The notes: generated by a model not told the origin, from the letters alone. 64,000 bases of DNA from Orientallactaga sibirica (GCA_036365145.1 JAEOAD010002327.1:682001-746000); one strand, 5' to 3'. Positions 11,935 through 25,474 are shown, numbered from the stretch's first letter. Numbers and translations are program-made.

Positions 11935-13921
11935 ACAAGATGTACAACTTAGTAGGTTAACCACCTTTCTAACGTAGTTTGTTTAGAAAACAATCGCCTT
12001 CATTACCGAACACAATACTGTGTGAAATAAGGCTGTTCTGTTCCCCAAATGAGTTCCTTTCTTACGAAGAGTCTTCAGTGGAGCAAGATCAAACTTTCCT
12101 AGTTTGCGTATTCTAACAAGTTGTACAATTTAGTAGATTAAACACATTTCTAACGTAGTTTGTTTAGAAAACAAACACCTTCATTGCAGAATGCAGTACT
12201 GTGTGAAATAAGCTAGTTCTGTTCTACAAATGAGTTGCTTTTTTACGAAGTGTCTTCAGTGCAGCAAGATCAAACTTTCTAGTTGGTGTAATCTAACAAG
12301 ATGTACAACTTAGTAGATTAACCACATTTCTAACGTAGTTTGTTTAGAAAACAAACGCCTTCATTGCCGAACACAGTACTGTGTGAAATAAGGCTGTTCT
12401 GTTCCCAAAATCAGTTGCTTTCTTGAGAAGAGACTTCAGGGCAGCAAGATCAAACTTTAATAGCTTTTGTAATCTAACAAAATGTACAACTTAATAGACT
12501 ATCTTCATTTCTAAAGTAGTTTGTTTAGAAAACAAACCCATTCATTGCCGAACACAGTACTGTATGAAATAAGGCTGTTCTGTTCCCCAAAAGAGTTGCT
12601 TTCTTACGAAGACTCGTCAGTGCAGCAAGATCAAACTTTCCTAGTTTGTGTAATCTAACAAGATGTACAACTTAGTAGATTAACCACATTTCTAACGAAG
12701 GTTGTTTAGAAAACAAACGCCTTCATTGCCGAACACAGTACTGTGTGAAATTAGCCTGTTCTGATCCCCAAATGAGTTGCTTTCTTATGAAGAGTCTTCA
12801 GTGCAGCAAGATCAAACTTTCCTAGTTTGTGTAATCTAACAAGATGTAGAATTTACTAGATTAACCACATTTCTAACGTAGTTTGTTTAGAAAACAAGCA
12901 CCTTCATTGCCAAACGCAGTACTGTTTGAAATAAGCCTGTTCTGATCCCCAAATGAGTTGCATTCTTAAGAAGAGTCTTCAGTGCAGCAAGATCAAACTT
13001 TCTAGTTTGTATAATCTAACAAGATGTACAACTTAGTAGATTAACCACATTTCTAACGTAGTTTGTTAAGAAAACAAACGCCTTCATTGCCTAACAGTAC
13101 TGTGTGGAATAAGGCTGTTCTGTTCCCCAAATGAGTTGGTTTCTTACGAAGAGTCTTCAGTGCAGCAAGATGCTACTTTCCTAGTTTGTGTAATCTAACA
13201 AGATGTACAACTTAATAGATTAACTTCATTTCTAAAGTAGTTTGTTTAGAAAACAACCCATTCATTGCCGAACACAGTACTGTGTGAAATAAGGCTGTTC
13301 TGTTCCCCAAATGAGTTGGTTTCTTTGAGAAGAGTCTTCAGTGCAGCAAGATCAAACTTTCCTAGTATGTGTAATCTAACAAGATGTACAACTTAGTAGA
13401 TTAACCACATTTATAACGTAGTTTGTTTAGAAAACAAACACCTTCATTTCCGAACACAGTACTGTGTGAAATAAGGCTGTTCTGTTCCCCAAATGAGTTG
13501 CTTTCTTACAAAGAGTCTACCGTGCAGGAAGATCAAACTTTCTAGTTGGTGTAATCTAACAAGATGTACAACTTAGTAGATTAACCACATTTCTAACGTA
13601 GTTTGTTTAGAAAACAAACACCTTCATTGCCGAAAACAGTACTGTGTGATATGAGGCTATTCTGTTCTCCAAATGAGTTGCTTTCTTACGAAGAGTCTTC
13701 AGTGCAGCAAGATCAAACTTTCCTAGTTTGTGTAATCTAAAAAGATGTAGAATTTAGTACATTAACCACATTTCTAACGTAGTTTGTTTAGAAAACAAAC
13801 ACCTTCATTGTTTTAATGCAGTACTGTGTGAAATAAGGCTGTTCTGTTAAAGAAATGAGTTGCTTTCTTATGAAGAGTCTTCAGTGCAGCAAGATCAAAC
13901 TTTCCTAGTTTGTATAATCTA
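11935..13921 (+). repeat. 11-monomer HOR, copy 1 (1987 bp)
   Basis: Begins at the monomer with taggttaaccacctttc and caatcgcc and contains 11 monomers: this one, an aaacacattt/gcagaatgcag monomer, C, B, an aacgaagg monomer, an aagcacc/aaacgcag monomer, a gatgctac monomer, a second B-like monomer, an ataacg/catttccg monomer, a gaaaacag/gatatgagg monomer and a gtagaattt monomer. The same order recurs 1987 bp later. Its subtypes also occur in the long HOR, so the two families are related. At about 13808 and 13846 the text differs oddly from the equivalent monomer at 11822-11860, where CpG dinucleotides are replaced. Confidence 0.88.
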
Positions 13922-15912
13922 ACAAGATGTACAACTTAGTAGGATAACCACCTTTCTAACGTAGTTTGTTTAGAAAACAATCGCCTTCATTACCGAACAC
14001 AATACTGTGTGAAATAAGGCTGTTCTGTTCCCCAAATGAGTTCCTTTCTTACGAAGAGTCTTCAGTGGAGCAAGATCAAACTTTCCTAGTTTGCGTATTC
14101 TAACAAGTTGTACAATTTAGTAGATTAAACACATTTCTAACGTAGTTTGTTTAGAAAACAAACACCTTCATTGCAGAATGCAGTACTGTGTGAAATAAGC
14201 TAGTTCTGTTCTACAAATGAGTTGCTTTTTTACGAAGTGTCTTCAGTGCAGCAAGATCAAACTTTCTAGTTGGTGTAATCTAACAAGATGTACAACTTAG
14301 TAGATTAACCACATTTCTAACGTAGTTTGTTTAGAAAACAAACGCCTTCATTGCCGAACACAGTACTGTGTGAAATAAGGCTGTTCTGTTCCCAAAATCA
14401 GTTGCTTTCTTGAGAAGAGACTTCAGGGCAGCAAGATCAAACTTTAATAGCTTTTGTAATCTAACAAGATGTACAACTTAATAGACTATCTTCATTTCTA
14501 AAGTAGTTTGTTTAGAAAACAAACCCATTCATTGCCAAACACAGTACTGTATGAAATAAGGCTGTTCTGTTCCCCCAAAAGAGTTGCTTTCTTACGAAGA
14601 CTCGTCAGTGCAGCAAGATCAAACTTTCCTAGTTTGTGTAATCTAACAAGATGTACAACTTAGTAGATTAACCACATTTCTAACGAAGGTTGTTTAGAAA
14701 ACAAACGCCTTCATTGCCGAACACAGTACTGTGTGAAATTAGCCTGTTCTGATCCCCAAATGAGTTGCTTTCTTATGAAGAGTCTTCAGTGCAGCAAGAT
14801 CAAACTTTCCTAGTTTGTATAATCTAACAAGATGTAGAATTTACTAGATTAACCACATTTCTAACGTAGTTTGTTTAGAAAACAAGCACCTTCATTGCCA
14901 AACGCAGTACTGTTTGAAATAAGCCTGTTCTGATCCCCAAATTAGTTGCATTCTTAAGAAGAGTCTTCAGTGCAGCAAGATCAAACTTTCCTAGTTTGTA
15001 TAATCTAACAAGATGTACAACTTAGTAGATTAACCACATTTCTAACGTAGTTTGTTAAGAAAACAAACGCCTTCATTGCCTAACACAGTACTGTGTGGAA
15101 TAAGGCTGTTCTGTTCCCCAAATGAGTTGGTTTCTTACGAAGAGTCTTCAGTGCAGCAAGATGCTACTTTCCTAGTTTGTGTAATCTAACAAGATGTACA
15201 ACTTAATAGACTACCTTCATTTCTAAAGTAGTTTCTTTCGAAAACAACCCATTCATTGCCGAACACAGTACTGTGTGAATTAAGGCTGTGCTGTTCCCCA
15301 AATGAGTTGGTTTCTTACGAAGACTCTTCAGTGCAGCAAGATCAAACTTTCCTAGTATGTGTAATCTAACAAGATGTACAACTTAGTAGATTAACCACAT
15401 TTATAACGTAGTTTGTTTAGAAAACAAACACCTTCATTTCGAACACAGTACTGTGTGAAATAAGGCTGTTCTGTTCCCCAAATGAGTTGCTTTCTTACAA
15501 AAGAGTCTTCAGTGCAGGAAGATCAAACTTTCTAGTTTGTGTAATCTAACAAGATGTACAACTTAGTAGATTAACCACATTTCTAACGTAGTTTGTTTAG
15601 AAAACAAAGACCTTCATTGCCGAAAACAGTACTGTGTGATATAAGGCTAGTTCTGTTCTCCAAATGAGTTGCTTTCTTACGAAGAGTCTTCAGTGCAGCA
15701 AGATCAAACTTTCCTAGTTTGTGTAATCTAACAAGATGTACAACTTAGTAGATTAACCACATTTCTAACGTAGTTTGTTTAGAAAACAAACACATTCATT
15801 GCCGAATACAGTACTGTGTGAAATAAGGCTGTTCTGTTCTACAAATGAGTTGCTTTCTTACGAAGAGTCTTCAGTGCAGCAAGATCAAATCTTTCCTAGT
15901 TTGTGTAATCTA
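13922..15912 (+). repeat. 11-monomer HOR, copy 2 (1991 bp)
   Basis: Eleven monomers in the same order as the preceding unit, at exactly 11 x 181 bp. Matching private variants include ctagttggtg (about 12272 and 14262), aaacgcagtactgtttg (12911 and 14899) and gatgctac (13170 and 15168). Differences are few apart from the final monomer, which changes from a gtagaattt type to a tacaactt/cacattcattg type, so the right edge is recombinant. Confidence 0.88.
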
Positions 15913-17610
15913 ACAAGATGTACAACTTAGTAGATTAACCACATTTCTAACGTAGTTTGTTTAGAAAACAAACGCCTTCATTGCCAAACACAGTACTGTG
16001 TGAAATAAGGCTATTCTGTTCTCCAAATGAGTTGCTTTCTTACGAAGAGTCTTTAGTGCAGCAAGATCAAACTTTCCTAGTTTGTGTAATCTAACAAGAT
16101 GTACAATTTAGTAGATTAAACACATTTCTAACGTAGTTTGTTTAGAAAACAAACGCCATCATTGCCCAACACAGTACTGTGTGAAATAAGGCTGTTCTGT
16201 TCTACAAATGAGTTGCTTTTTTGAGAAGAGTCTTCAGGGCAGCAAGATCAAACTTTCTAGTTGGTGTAATCTAACAAGATGTACAACTTAGTAGATTAAC
16301 CACATTTCTAAAGTAGTTTGTTTAGAAAACAAACCCCTTCATTGCTGAACACAGTACTGTGTGAAATAAGGCTGTTCTGTTCCCAAATGAGTTGTTTTCT
16401 TGAGAAGACTCTTCAGTGCAGCAAGATCAAACTTTCCTAGTTTTTGTAATCTAACAAGATGTACAACTTAGTAGATTAACTTCATTTATAAAGTAGTTTG
16501 TTTAGAAAACAAACCCATTCATTGCCGAACACAGTACTGTGTGAAATAAGGCTGTTCTGTTCCCCAAATGAGTTGGTTTCTTACGAAGACTGTTCAGTGC
16601 AGCAAGATCAAACTTTCCTAGTTTGTGTAATCTAACAAGATGTACAACTTAGTAGATTAACCACATTTATAACATAGGTTGTTTAGAAAACAAACGCATT
16701 CATTGCCGAACACAGTACTGTGTGAAATTAGTCTGTTCTGATCCCCAAATGAGTTGCTTTCTTATGAAGAGTCTTCAGTGCAGCAAGATCAAACTTTCCT
16801 AGTTTGTATAATCTAACAAGATGTAGAATTTAGTAGATTAACAACGTTTCTAACGTAGTTTGTTTAGAAAACAAGCACCTTCATTGCCAAACGCAGTACT
16901 GTGTGAAATAAGCCTGTTCTGTTCCCCAAATGAGTTGCATTCTTAAGAACAGTCTTCAGTGCAGCAAGATCAAACTTTCCTAGTTTGTGTAATCTAACAA
17001 GATGTACAATTTAGTAGATTAACCACATTTCTAACGTAGTTTGTTTAGAAAACAAACACCTTCATTGCCGAACACAGTACTGTGTGGAATAAGGCTGTTC
17101 TGTTCCAAGATGTACAAATGAGTTGGTTTTTACGAAGAGTCTTCAGTGCAGCAAGATGCTACTTTCCTAGTTTGTGTAATCTAACAAGATGTACAACTTA
17201 ATAGACTACCTTCATTTCTAAAGTAGTTTGTTTAGAAAACAACCCATTCATTGCCGAACACAGTACTGTGTGAATTAAGGCTGTTCTGTTCCCCAAATGA
17301 GTTGGTTTCTTTACGAAGACTCTTCAGTGCAGCAAGATCAAACTTTCCTAGTATGTGTAATCTAACAAGATGTACAACTTAGTAGATTAACCACATTTAT
17401 AACGTAGTTTGTTTAGAAAACAAACACCTTCATTTCCGAACACAGTACTGTGTGAAATAAGGCTGTTCTGTTCCCAAATGAGTTGCTTTCTTACAAAGAG
17501 TCTTCAGTGCAGCAAGATCAAACTTTCCTAGTTTGTGTAATCTAACAAGATGTACAATTTAGTAGATTAACCACATTTCTAACGTAGTTTGTTTAGAAAA
17601 CAAACACCTT
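15913..17610 (+). repeat. 11-monomer HOR, recombinant partial copy 3
   Basis: The first two monomers (15913-16273) do not match the start of the HOR. From 16274 the order C-like, B, ataacatagg, aagcacc/aaacgcag, gatgctac, B, catttccg follows copies 1 and 2 at 11-monomer spacing (gatgctac at 15168 and 17156). The C-like monomer and its neighbours are more altered than in the other copies. At about 17107 an 8-base string aagatgta, identical to part of the monomer start, is inserted before caaatgag, which looks like a small template jump. The copy ends in the scrambled patch. Confidence 0.78.
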
Positions 17611-17792
17611 CATTGTTCTGTTCTATTAAATGAGTTGCTTTTCTGTGTGAAAAAGTGCACAGTACTGTAATGTGTAAATAGTAGATTAACTACATTTCTA
17701 ACGTAGTTTGTTTAGAAAACAAAACTAACACATTCATTTGTTCCTAAAATGAATACTGTTCTTAATAGTTCTGTTCATTGGGGAGACAAATG
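17611..17792 (+). other. Scrambled satellite patch
   Basis: Between the landmarks at 17545 and 17859 there are 314 bp instead of 362, and the internal order of monomer segments is disturbed. After cattg at 17615 the text jumps to ttctgttct and aaatgagttgctttt, then returns to ctgtgtgaaa and cacagtactg, then jumps to tagtagatt. A second disturbed stretch follows (cattcatttgttcctaaaat, tcattggggagac) before normal order resumes at caaatgag. Fragments are monomer-derived but out of order, and some bases match no other copy. Either a template-switching rearrangement or a failed consensus could cause this. Confidence 0.8.
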
Positions 17793-17858
17793 AGTTGTTT
17801 TTCTTACGAAGAGTCTTCAGTGCAGCAAGATCAAACTTTTCCTAGTTTGTGTAATCTA

Positions 17859-18041
17859 ACAAGATGTACAATTTAGTAGATTAACCACATTTCTAACGTA
17901 GTTTGTTTAGAAAAACAAACACCTTCATTGCCAAACACAGTACTGTGTGAAATAAGGCTGTTCTGTTCTCCAAATGAGTTGCTTTCTTACGAAGAGTCTT
18001 TAATGCAGCAAGATCAAACTTTCCCTAGTTTGTGTAATCTA
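17859..18041 (+). repeat. Single monomer bridging the scrambled patch and the short HORs
   Basis: One monomer of 183 bp with the aggctgttctgttctcc variant and two single-base homopolymer gains (aaaaac, tttccct). It matches the type that precedes C monomers in the following units and so probably is the last monomer of a disrupted short HOR unit. Confidence 0.65.
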
Positions 18042-19305
18042 ACAAGATGTACAACTTAGTAGATTAACCACATTTCTAACGTAGTTTGTTTAGAAAACAA
18101 ATCTATCATTGCAGAACACAGTACTGTGTGAAATAAGGCTGTTCTGTTCCCTGAAATCAGTTGCTTTCTTGAGAAGAGTCTTCAGTGCAGCAAGATCAAA
18201 CTTTCCTAGTTTTTGTAATCTAACAAGATGTACAACTTAGTAGACCAACAACATTTCTAAAGTAGTTTGTTTAGAAAACAAACCCATTCATTGCTGAACA
18301 CAGTACTGTGAAATAAGGCTGTTCTGTTCCCCAAATGAGTTGTTTTCTTACGAAGACTCTTCAGTGCAGCAAGATCAAACTTTCCTAGTTTGTGTAATCT
18401 AACAAGATGTACAATTTAGTAGATTAACCACATTTATAACGTAGTTTGTTTAGAAAACAAACACCTTCATTGCAGAACACAGTACTGTGTGAAATAAGGC
18501 TGTTCTGTTCCCCAAATGAGTTGGTTTCTTACGAAGAGTCTTCAGTGCAGCAAGATCAAACTTTCTAGTTTGTGTAATCTAACAAGATGTACAACTTAGT
18601 AGATTAACCACATTTCTATCATAGTTTGTTTAGAAAACAAACGCATTCATTGCCGAACACAGTACTGTGTGAAATAAGGCTGTTCTGTTCCCCAAATGAG
18701 TTGCTTTCTTACGAAGAGTCTTCAGTGCAGCAAGATCAAACTTTCCTAGTTTGTATAATCTAACAAGATGTAGAATTTAGTAGATTAACAACATTTCTAA
18801 CGTAGTTTGTTTAGGAAAACAAACACCTTCATTGCCGACACAGTACTGTGTGAAATAAGGCTGTTCTGTTCTCTAAAATGAGTTGCTTTCTTACGAAGAG
18901 TCTTCAGTGCAGCAAGATCAAACTTTCCTAGTTTGTGTAATCTAACAAGATGTACAATTTAGTAGATTAACCAAATTTCTAACGTAGTTTGTTTAGAAAA
19001 CAAACACCTTCATTGCCAACACAGTACTGTGTGAAATAAGACAGTTCTGTTTCCAAATGAGTTGCTTTCTTCTGAAGAGTCTTCAGTGCAGCAAGATCAA
19101 ACTTTCCTAGTTTGTATAATCTAACAAGATGTACAACTTAGTAGATTAACCACATTTCTAACGTAGTTTGTTTAGAAAACAAACGCCTTCATTGCCAAAC
19201 ACAGTACTGTGTGAAATAAGGCTATTCTGTTCTCCAAATGAGTTGCTTTCTTTACGAAGAGTCTTTAATGCAGCAAGATCAAACTTTCCTAGTTTGTGTA
19301 ATCTA
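18042..19305 (+). repeat. Short HOR unit, 7 monomers
   Basis: Order: C (gaaatcagttgctttcttga), B (cccattcattgctg), an ataacg monomer, a tatcatag monomer, a gtagaattt/aacaac monomer, an aaatttc/ataagacagttc monomer and an aggctattctg monomer; C then starts again at 19306. This is the shortest form of the backbone C-B-a-b-c-d-e used by all units to 31 kb. Confidence 0.82.
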
Positions 19306-20942
19306 ACAAGATGTACAACTTAGTAGATTAACCACATTTCTAACGTAGTTTGTTTAGAAAACAAACGCCTTCATTGCCGAACACAGTACTGTGTGAAATA
19401 AGGCTGTTCTGTTCCGAAAATCAGTTGCTTTCTTTGAGAAGAGTCTTCAGGGCAGCGAGATCAAACTTTCCTAGTTTTTGTAATCTAACAAGATGTACAA
19501 CTTAATAGATTAGCTTCATTTCTAAAGTAGTTTGTTTAGAAAACAAACCCATTCATTGCTGAACACAGTACTGTGTGAAATAAGGCTGTTCTGTTCCCCA
19601 AATGAGTTGTTTTTCTTACGAAGACTCTTCAGTGCAGCAAGATCAAACTTTCCTAGTTTGTGTAATCTAACAAGATGTACAACTTAGTAGATTAACCACA
19701 TTTCTAACGTAGTTTGTTTAGAAAAAACAAACGCCTTCATTGCCGAACACAGTACTGTGTGAAATAAGGCTGTTCTGTTCCCCAAATGAGTTGGTTTCTT
19801 ATGAAGACTGTTCAGTGCAGCAAGATCAAACTTTCCTAGTTTGTGTAATCTAACAAGATGTACAACTTAGTAGATAAACCACATTTATATCATAGTTTGT
19901 TTAGAAAACAAACCCATTCATTGCCGAACACAGTACTGTGTGAAATATGTCTGTTCTGATCCCCAAATGAGTTGCTTTCTTACGAAAGAGTCTTCAGTGC
20001 AGCAAGATCAAACTTTCCTAGTTTGTATAATCTAACAAGATGTACAATTTAGTAGATTAACAACATTTCTAACGTAGTTTGTTTAGAAAACAAACACCTT
20101 CATTGTCTAACACAGTACTGTGTGAAATAAGGCTGTTCTGTTCCCCAAATGAGTTGGTTTCTTACTTAAGAGTCTTCAGTGCAGCAAGATCAAACTTTTC
20201 CTAGTTTGTGTAATCTAACAAGATGTACAATTTAGTAGATTAACCAAATTTCTAACGTAGTTTGTTTAGAAAACAAACACCTTCATTGCCGAACACAGTA
20301 CTGTGTGAAATAAGACAGTTCTGTTCTATAAATGAGTTGCTTTCTTACGAAGAGTCTTCAGTGCAGCAAGATCAAACTTTCCTAGTTTGTGTAATCTAAC
20401 AAGATGTACAACTTAGTAGATTAACCACATTTTCTAACATAGTTTGTTTAGAAAACAAACACCTTCATTGCCGCAACACAGTACTGTGTGAAATAAGCTG
20501 TTCTGTTCTAAAATGAGTTGCTTTCTTACAAAGAGTCTTCAGTGCAGCAAGATCAAACATTCCTAGTTTGTGTAATCTAACAAGATGTACAATTTAGTAG
20601 ATTAACCACATTTTAACGTAGTTTGTTTAGAAAACAAAGACCTTCATTGCCGAATGCAGTACTGTGTGAAGTAAGCTAGTTCTGTTCTACAAAAGAGTTG
20701 CTTTTTACGAAGAGTCTTCAGTGCAGCAAGATCAAACTTTCCTAGTTTGTGTAATCTTACAAGATGTACAACTTAGTAGATTAACCACATTTCTAACGTA
20801 GTTTGTTTAGAAAACAAAACACATTCATTGCCAAACACAGTACTGTGTGAAATAAGGCTAGTTCTGTTCTCCAAATGAGTTGCTTTCTTACGAAGAGTCT
20901 TCAATGCAGCAAGATCAAACTTTCCTAGTTTTGTGTAATCTA
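19306..20942 (+). repeat. Short HOR unit, 9 monomers
   Basis: Follows the C-B-a-b-c-d backbone and then carries extra monomers, including an E type (aagctagttctg at about 20666) not present in the 7-monomer unit. The variants atatcatag and aatatgtctg in the fourth monomer link it to the later 17/16/18-type units. Several homopolymer length changes are seen (aaaaaac at about 19722, ttttcc at about 20196). Confidence 0.8.
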
Positions 20943-22395
20943 ACAAGATGTACAACTTAGTAGATTAACCACATTTCTAACGTAGTTTGTTTAGAAAACA
21001 AACGCTTCATTGCCCAGAACACAGTACTGTGTGAAATAAGGCTGTTCTGTTCTCCAAATGAGTTGCTTTCTTGAGAAGAGTGTTTAGGGCAGCAAGATCA
21101 AACTTTCCTAGTTTTTGTAATCTAACAAGATGTACAACTTAATAGATTAACCTTCATTTCTAACGTAGTTTGTTTAGAAAAACAAACCCATTCATTGCTG
21201 AACACAGTACTGTGTGAAATAAGGCTGTTCTGTTCCTCAAATGAGTTGGTTTCTTACGAAGACTCTTCAGTGCAGCAAGATCAAACTTTCCTAGTTTGTG
21301 TAATCTAACAAGATGTACAACTTAGTAGATTAACTTCATTTCTAACGTAGTTTGTTTAGAAAACAAACCCATTCATTGCCAAACACAGTACTGTGTGAAA
21401 TAAGGCTGTTCTGTTCCCCAAATGAGTTGTTTTCTTACGAAGACTCTTCAGTGCAGCAAGATCAAACTTTCCTAGTTTGTGTAATCTAACAAGATGTACA
21501 ACTTAGTAGATTAACCACATTTATAACGTAGTTTGTTTAGAAAACAAACCCATTCATTGCCGAACACAGTACTGTGTGAAATAAGGCTGTTCTGTTCCCC
21601 CCAAATGAGTTGGTTTCTTACGAAGACTGTTCAGTGCAGCAAGATCAAACTTTCCTAGTTTGTGTAATCTAACAAGATGTACAACTTAGTAGATTAACCA
21701 CATTTATATCATAGTTTGTTTAGAAAACAAACACCTTCATTGCCGAACACAGTACTGTGTGAAATAAGGCTGTTCTGATCCCCAAATGAGTTGCTTTCAC
21801 AAAAGATTCTTCAGTGCAGCAAGATCAAACTTTCCTAGTTTGTATAATCTAACAACATGTACAATTTAGTAGATTAACAACGTTTCTAACGTAGTTTATT
21901 TAGAAAACAAACACCTTCATTGCCGGACGCAGTACTGTGTGAAATAAGGCTGTTCTGTTCCGCCAAATGAGTTGGTTTCTTCAAAAACAGTCTTCAGTGC
22001 AGCAAGATCAAACTTTCCTAGTTTGTGTAATCTAACAAGATGTACAATTTAGTAGATTAACCAAATTTCTATCCTAGTTTGTTTAGAAAACAAACACCTT
22101 CATTGCCAACACAGTACTGTGTGGAATAAGACAGTTCTGTTCACAAATGAGTTGCTTTCTTACGAAGAGTCTTCAGTGCAGCAATATCAAACTTTCCTAG
22201 TTTTGTAATCTAACAAGATGTACAACTTAATAGATTAACCACATTTCTAACATAGTTTGTTTAGAAAAACAAACGCCTTCATTGCCTGAACACAGTACCG
22301 TGTGAAATAAGGCTATTCTGTTCTCCAAATGAGTTGCTTTCTTTACTAAGAGTGTTTAATGCAGCAAGATCAAACTTTCCTAGTTTGTGTAATCT
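20943..22395 (+). repeat. Short HOR unit, 8 monomers
   Basis: Order C, B, a second B-like monomer, then a (gactgttc), b (tatcatag), c (aacaacg), d (aaatttctatcctag) and e (acatag). The extra B-like monomer distinguishes it from the 7-monomer unit. Next C starts at 22396. Homopolymer anomalies include cccccc at about 21596-21601. Confidence 0.8.
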
Positions 22396-25300
22396 AACAA
22401 GATGTACAACTTAGTAGATTAACCACATTTCTAACGTAGTTTCTTTAGAAAACAAACGCCATCATTGCCCAACACAGTACTGTGTGAAATAAGGCTGTTC
22501 TGGTCCCGAAATCAGTTGCTTTCTTGAGAAGAGTCTTCAGGGCAGCGAGATCAAACTTTCCTAGTTTTTGTAATCTAACAAGATGTACAACTTAATAGAC
22601 CAGCTTCATTTCTAAAGTAGTTTGTTTAGAAAGCAAACCCATTCATTGCTGAACACAGTACTCTGTGAAATAAGGCTGTGCTGTTCCCCAAATGAGTTGT
22701 TTTCTTACGAGGACTCTTCAGTGCAGCAAGATCATACTTTCCTAGTTTGTGTAATCTATCAAGATGTACAACTTAGTAGATTAACCACATTTATAACGTA
22801 GTTTGTTTAGAAAACAAACCCATTCATTGCCGAACACAGTACTGTGTGAAATAAGGCTGTTCTGTTCCCCAAATGAGTTGGTTTCTTACGAAGACTGTTC
22901 AGTGCAGCAAGATCAAACTTTCCTAGTTTGTGTAATCTAACAAGATGTACAACTTAGTAGATAAACCACATTTATATCATAGTTTGTTTAGAAAACAAAC
23001 CCATTCATTGCCGAACACAGTACTGTGTGAAATATGTCTGTTCTGATCCCCAAATGAGTTGCTTTCTTACGAAGAGTCTTCAGTGCAGCAAGATCAAACT
23101 TTCCTAGTTTGTAAAATCTAACAACATGTAGAATTTAGTAGATTAACAACGTTTCTAACGTAGTTTGTTTAGAAAACAAACACCTTCATTGTCGGACGCA
23201 GTACTGTGTGAAATAAGGCTGTTCTGTTCCGCAAATGAGTTGGTTTCACTGAACAGTCTTCAGTGCAGCAAGATCAAACTTTCCTAGTTTGTGTAATCTA
23301 ACAAGGTGTACAATTTAGTAGATTAACCAAATTTCTATCCTAGTTTGTTTAGAAAACAAACACCTTCATTGCCGAACACAGTACTGTGTGGAATAAGACA
23401 GTTCTGTTCCGCAAATGAGTTGCTTTCTTACGAAGAGTCTTCAGTGCAGCAATATCAAACTTTCCTAGCTTGTATAATCTAACGAGATGTACAACTTAAT
23501 AGATTAACCACATTTCTAACATAGTTTGTTTAGAAAACAAACGCCTTCATTGCCGCACACAGTACTGTGTGAAATACAGCTGTTCCGTTCCCCAAATGAG
23601 TTGCTTTCTTACGAAGAGTCTTCAGTGCAGCAAGATCTAACGTTCCTAGTTTGTGTAATCTAACAAGATGTACAATTTAGTTCGTTAACCACATTTTTAA
23701 CGTAGTTTGTTTAGAAAACAAACACCTTCATTGCCGAATGCAGTACTGTGTGAAGTAAGCTAGTTCTGTTCTACAAAAGAGTTGCTTTCTTAGGAAGAGT
23801 ATTCAGTTCACCGAGATCAAACTTTCCTAGTTAGTGTAATCTTACAAGATGTACAACTTAGTAGATTAACCACATTTCTAACGCAGTTTGTTTAGAAAAC
23901 AAACGCCTTCATTGCCGAACACAGTACTGTGTGAAATAAGGCTATTCTGTTCTCCAAATGAGTTGCTTTCTTTACGAAGAGTCTTCAATGCAGCAAGATC
24001 AAACTTTCTAGTTTGTGTAATCTAACAAGATGTACAACTTAGTAGATTAACCACATTTCTAACGTAGTTTGTTTAGAAAACAAACGCCTTCATTGCAGAA
24101 CACAGTACTGTGTGAAATAAGGCTGTTCTGTTCCCGAAATCAGTTGCTTTCTTGAGAAGAGTCTTCAGGGCAGCAAGATCAAACTTTCCTAGTTTTTGTA
24201 ATCTAACAAGATGTACAACTTAATAGACAACCTTCATTTCTAAAGTAGTTTGTTTAGAAAACAAACCCATTCATTGCCGAACACAGTACTGTGTGAAATA
24301 AGGCCGTGTTGTTCCCCAAATGAGTTGGTTTCTTACGAAGACTCTTCAGTGCAGCAAGATCAAACTTTCCTAGTTTGTGTAATCTAACAAGATGTACAAT
24401 TTAGTAGATTAACCACATTTCTAACGTAGTTTGTTTAGAAAACAAACGCCTTCATTGCCAAACACAGTACTGTGTGAAATAAGCCTGTTCTGATCGCCAA
24501 ATGAGTTGCTTTCTTACTTTAAGAGTCTGCAGTGCAGCAAGATCAAACTTTCCTAGTTTGTGTAATTTAACAAGATGTACAACTTAGTAGATTAACCACA
24601 TTTCTAAGAGAGTTTGTATAGAAAACAAACGCCTTCATTGCCGAACACAGTACTGTGTGAATTAAGGCTGTTCTGTTCCCCAAATGAGTTGGTTTCTTAC
24701 GAAGACTCTTCAGTGCAGCAAGATCAAACTTTCCTAGTATGTGTAATCTAACAAGATGTACAACTTAGTAGATTAACCACATTTATAACGTAGTTTGTTT
24801 AGAAAACAAACACCTTCATTTCCGAACACAGTACTGTGTGAAATAAGGCTGTTCTGTAACCCAAATGAGTTGCTTTCTTACAAAGAGTCTACAGTGCAGG
24901 AAGATCAAACATTCCTAGTTTGTGTAATCTAACAAGATGTACAATTTAGTAGATTAACCACATTTCTAACGTAGTTTGTTTAGAAAACAAAGACCTTCAT
25001 TGCCGAATGCAGTACTGTGTGAAGTAAGCTAGTTCTGTTCTACAAATGAGTTGCTTTCTTACGAAGAGTCTTCAGTGCAGCAAGATCAAACTTTCCTAGT
25101 TTGTGTAATCTTACAAGATGTACAACTTAGTAGATTAACCACATTTCTAACATAGTTTGTTTAGAAAACTAACACGTTCATTGCCGAATGCAGTACTGTG
25201 TGGAGTAAGCTAGTTCTATTCTACAAATGAGTTGCTTTCTTACGAAGAGTCTTCAGTGCAGCAAGATCAAACTTTCCTAGTTTGTGTAATCTTACAAGAT

Positions 25301-25474
25301 GTACAACTTAGTAGATTAACCACATTTCTAACGTAGTTTGTTTAGAAAACAAACGCCTTCATTGCCAAACACAGTACCGTGTGAAATAAGGCTATTCTGT
25401 TCTCCAAATGAGTTGCTTTCTTACGAAGAGTCTTTAATGCAGCAAGATCAAACTTTCCTAGTTTGTGTAATCTA
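22396..25474 (+). repeat. Expanded HOR unit alpha, 17 monomers
   Basis: Begins C-B-a-b-c-d like the short units, then continues with an aatacagctg monomer, an E-like ttagttcgtt monomer, an aggctattctg monomer, a second C-B pair (24025 and 24206) and seven more monomers, including taagagag at 24604 and a gtggagtaag E monomer. Compared with units beta and gamma it lacks the ttgttgag/aggttattctg monomer that follows the second B. The total of 3079 bp fits 17 monomers. Confidence 0.86.
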
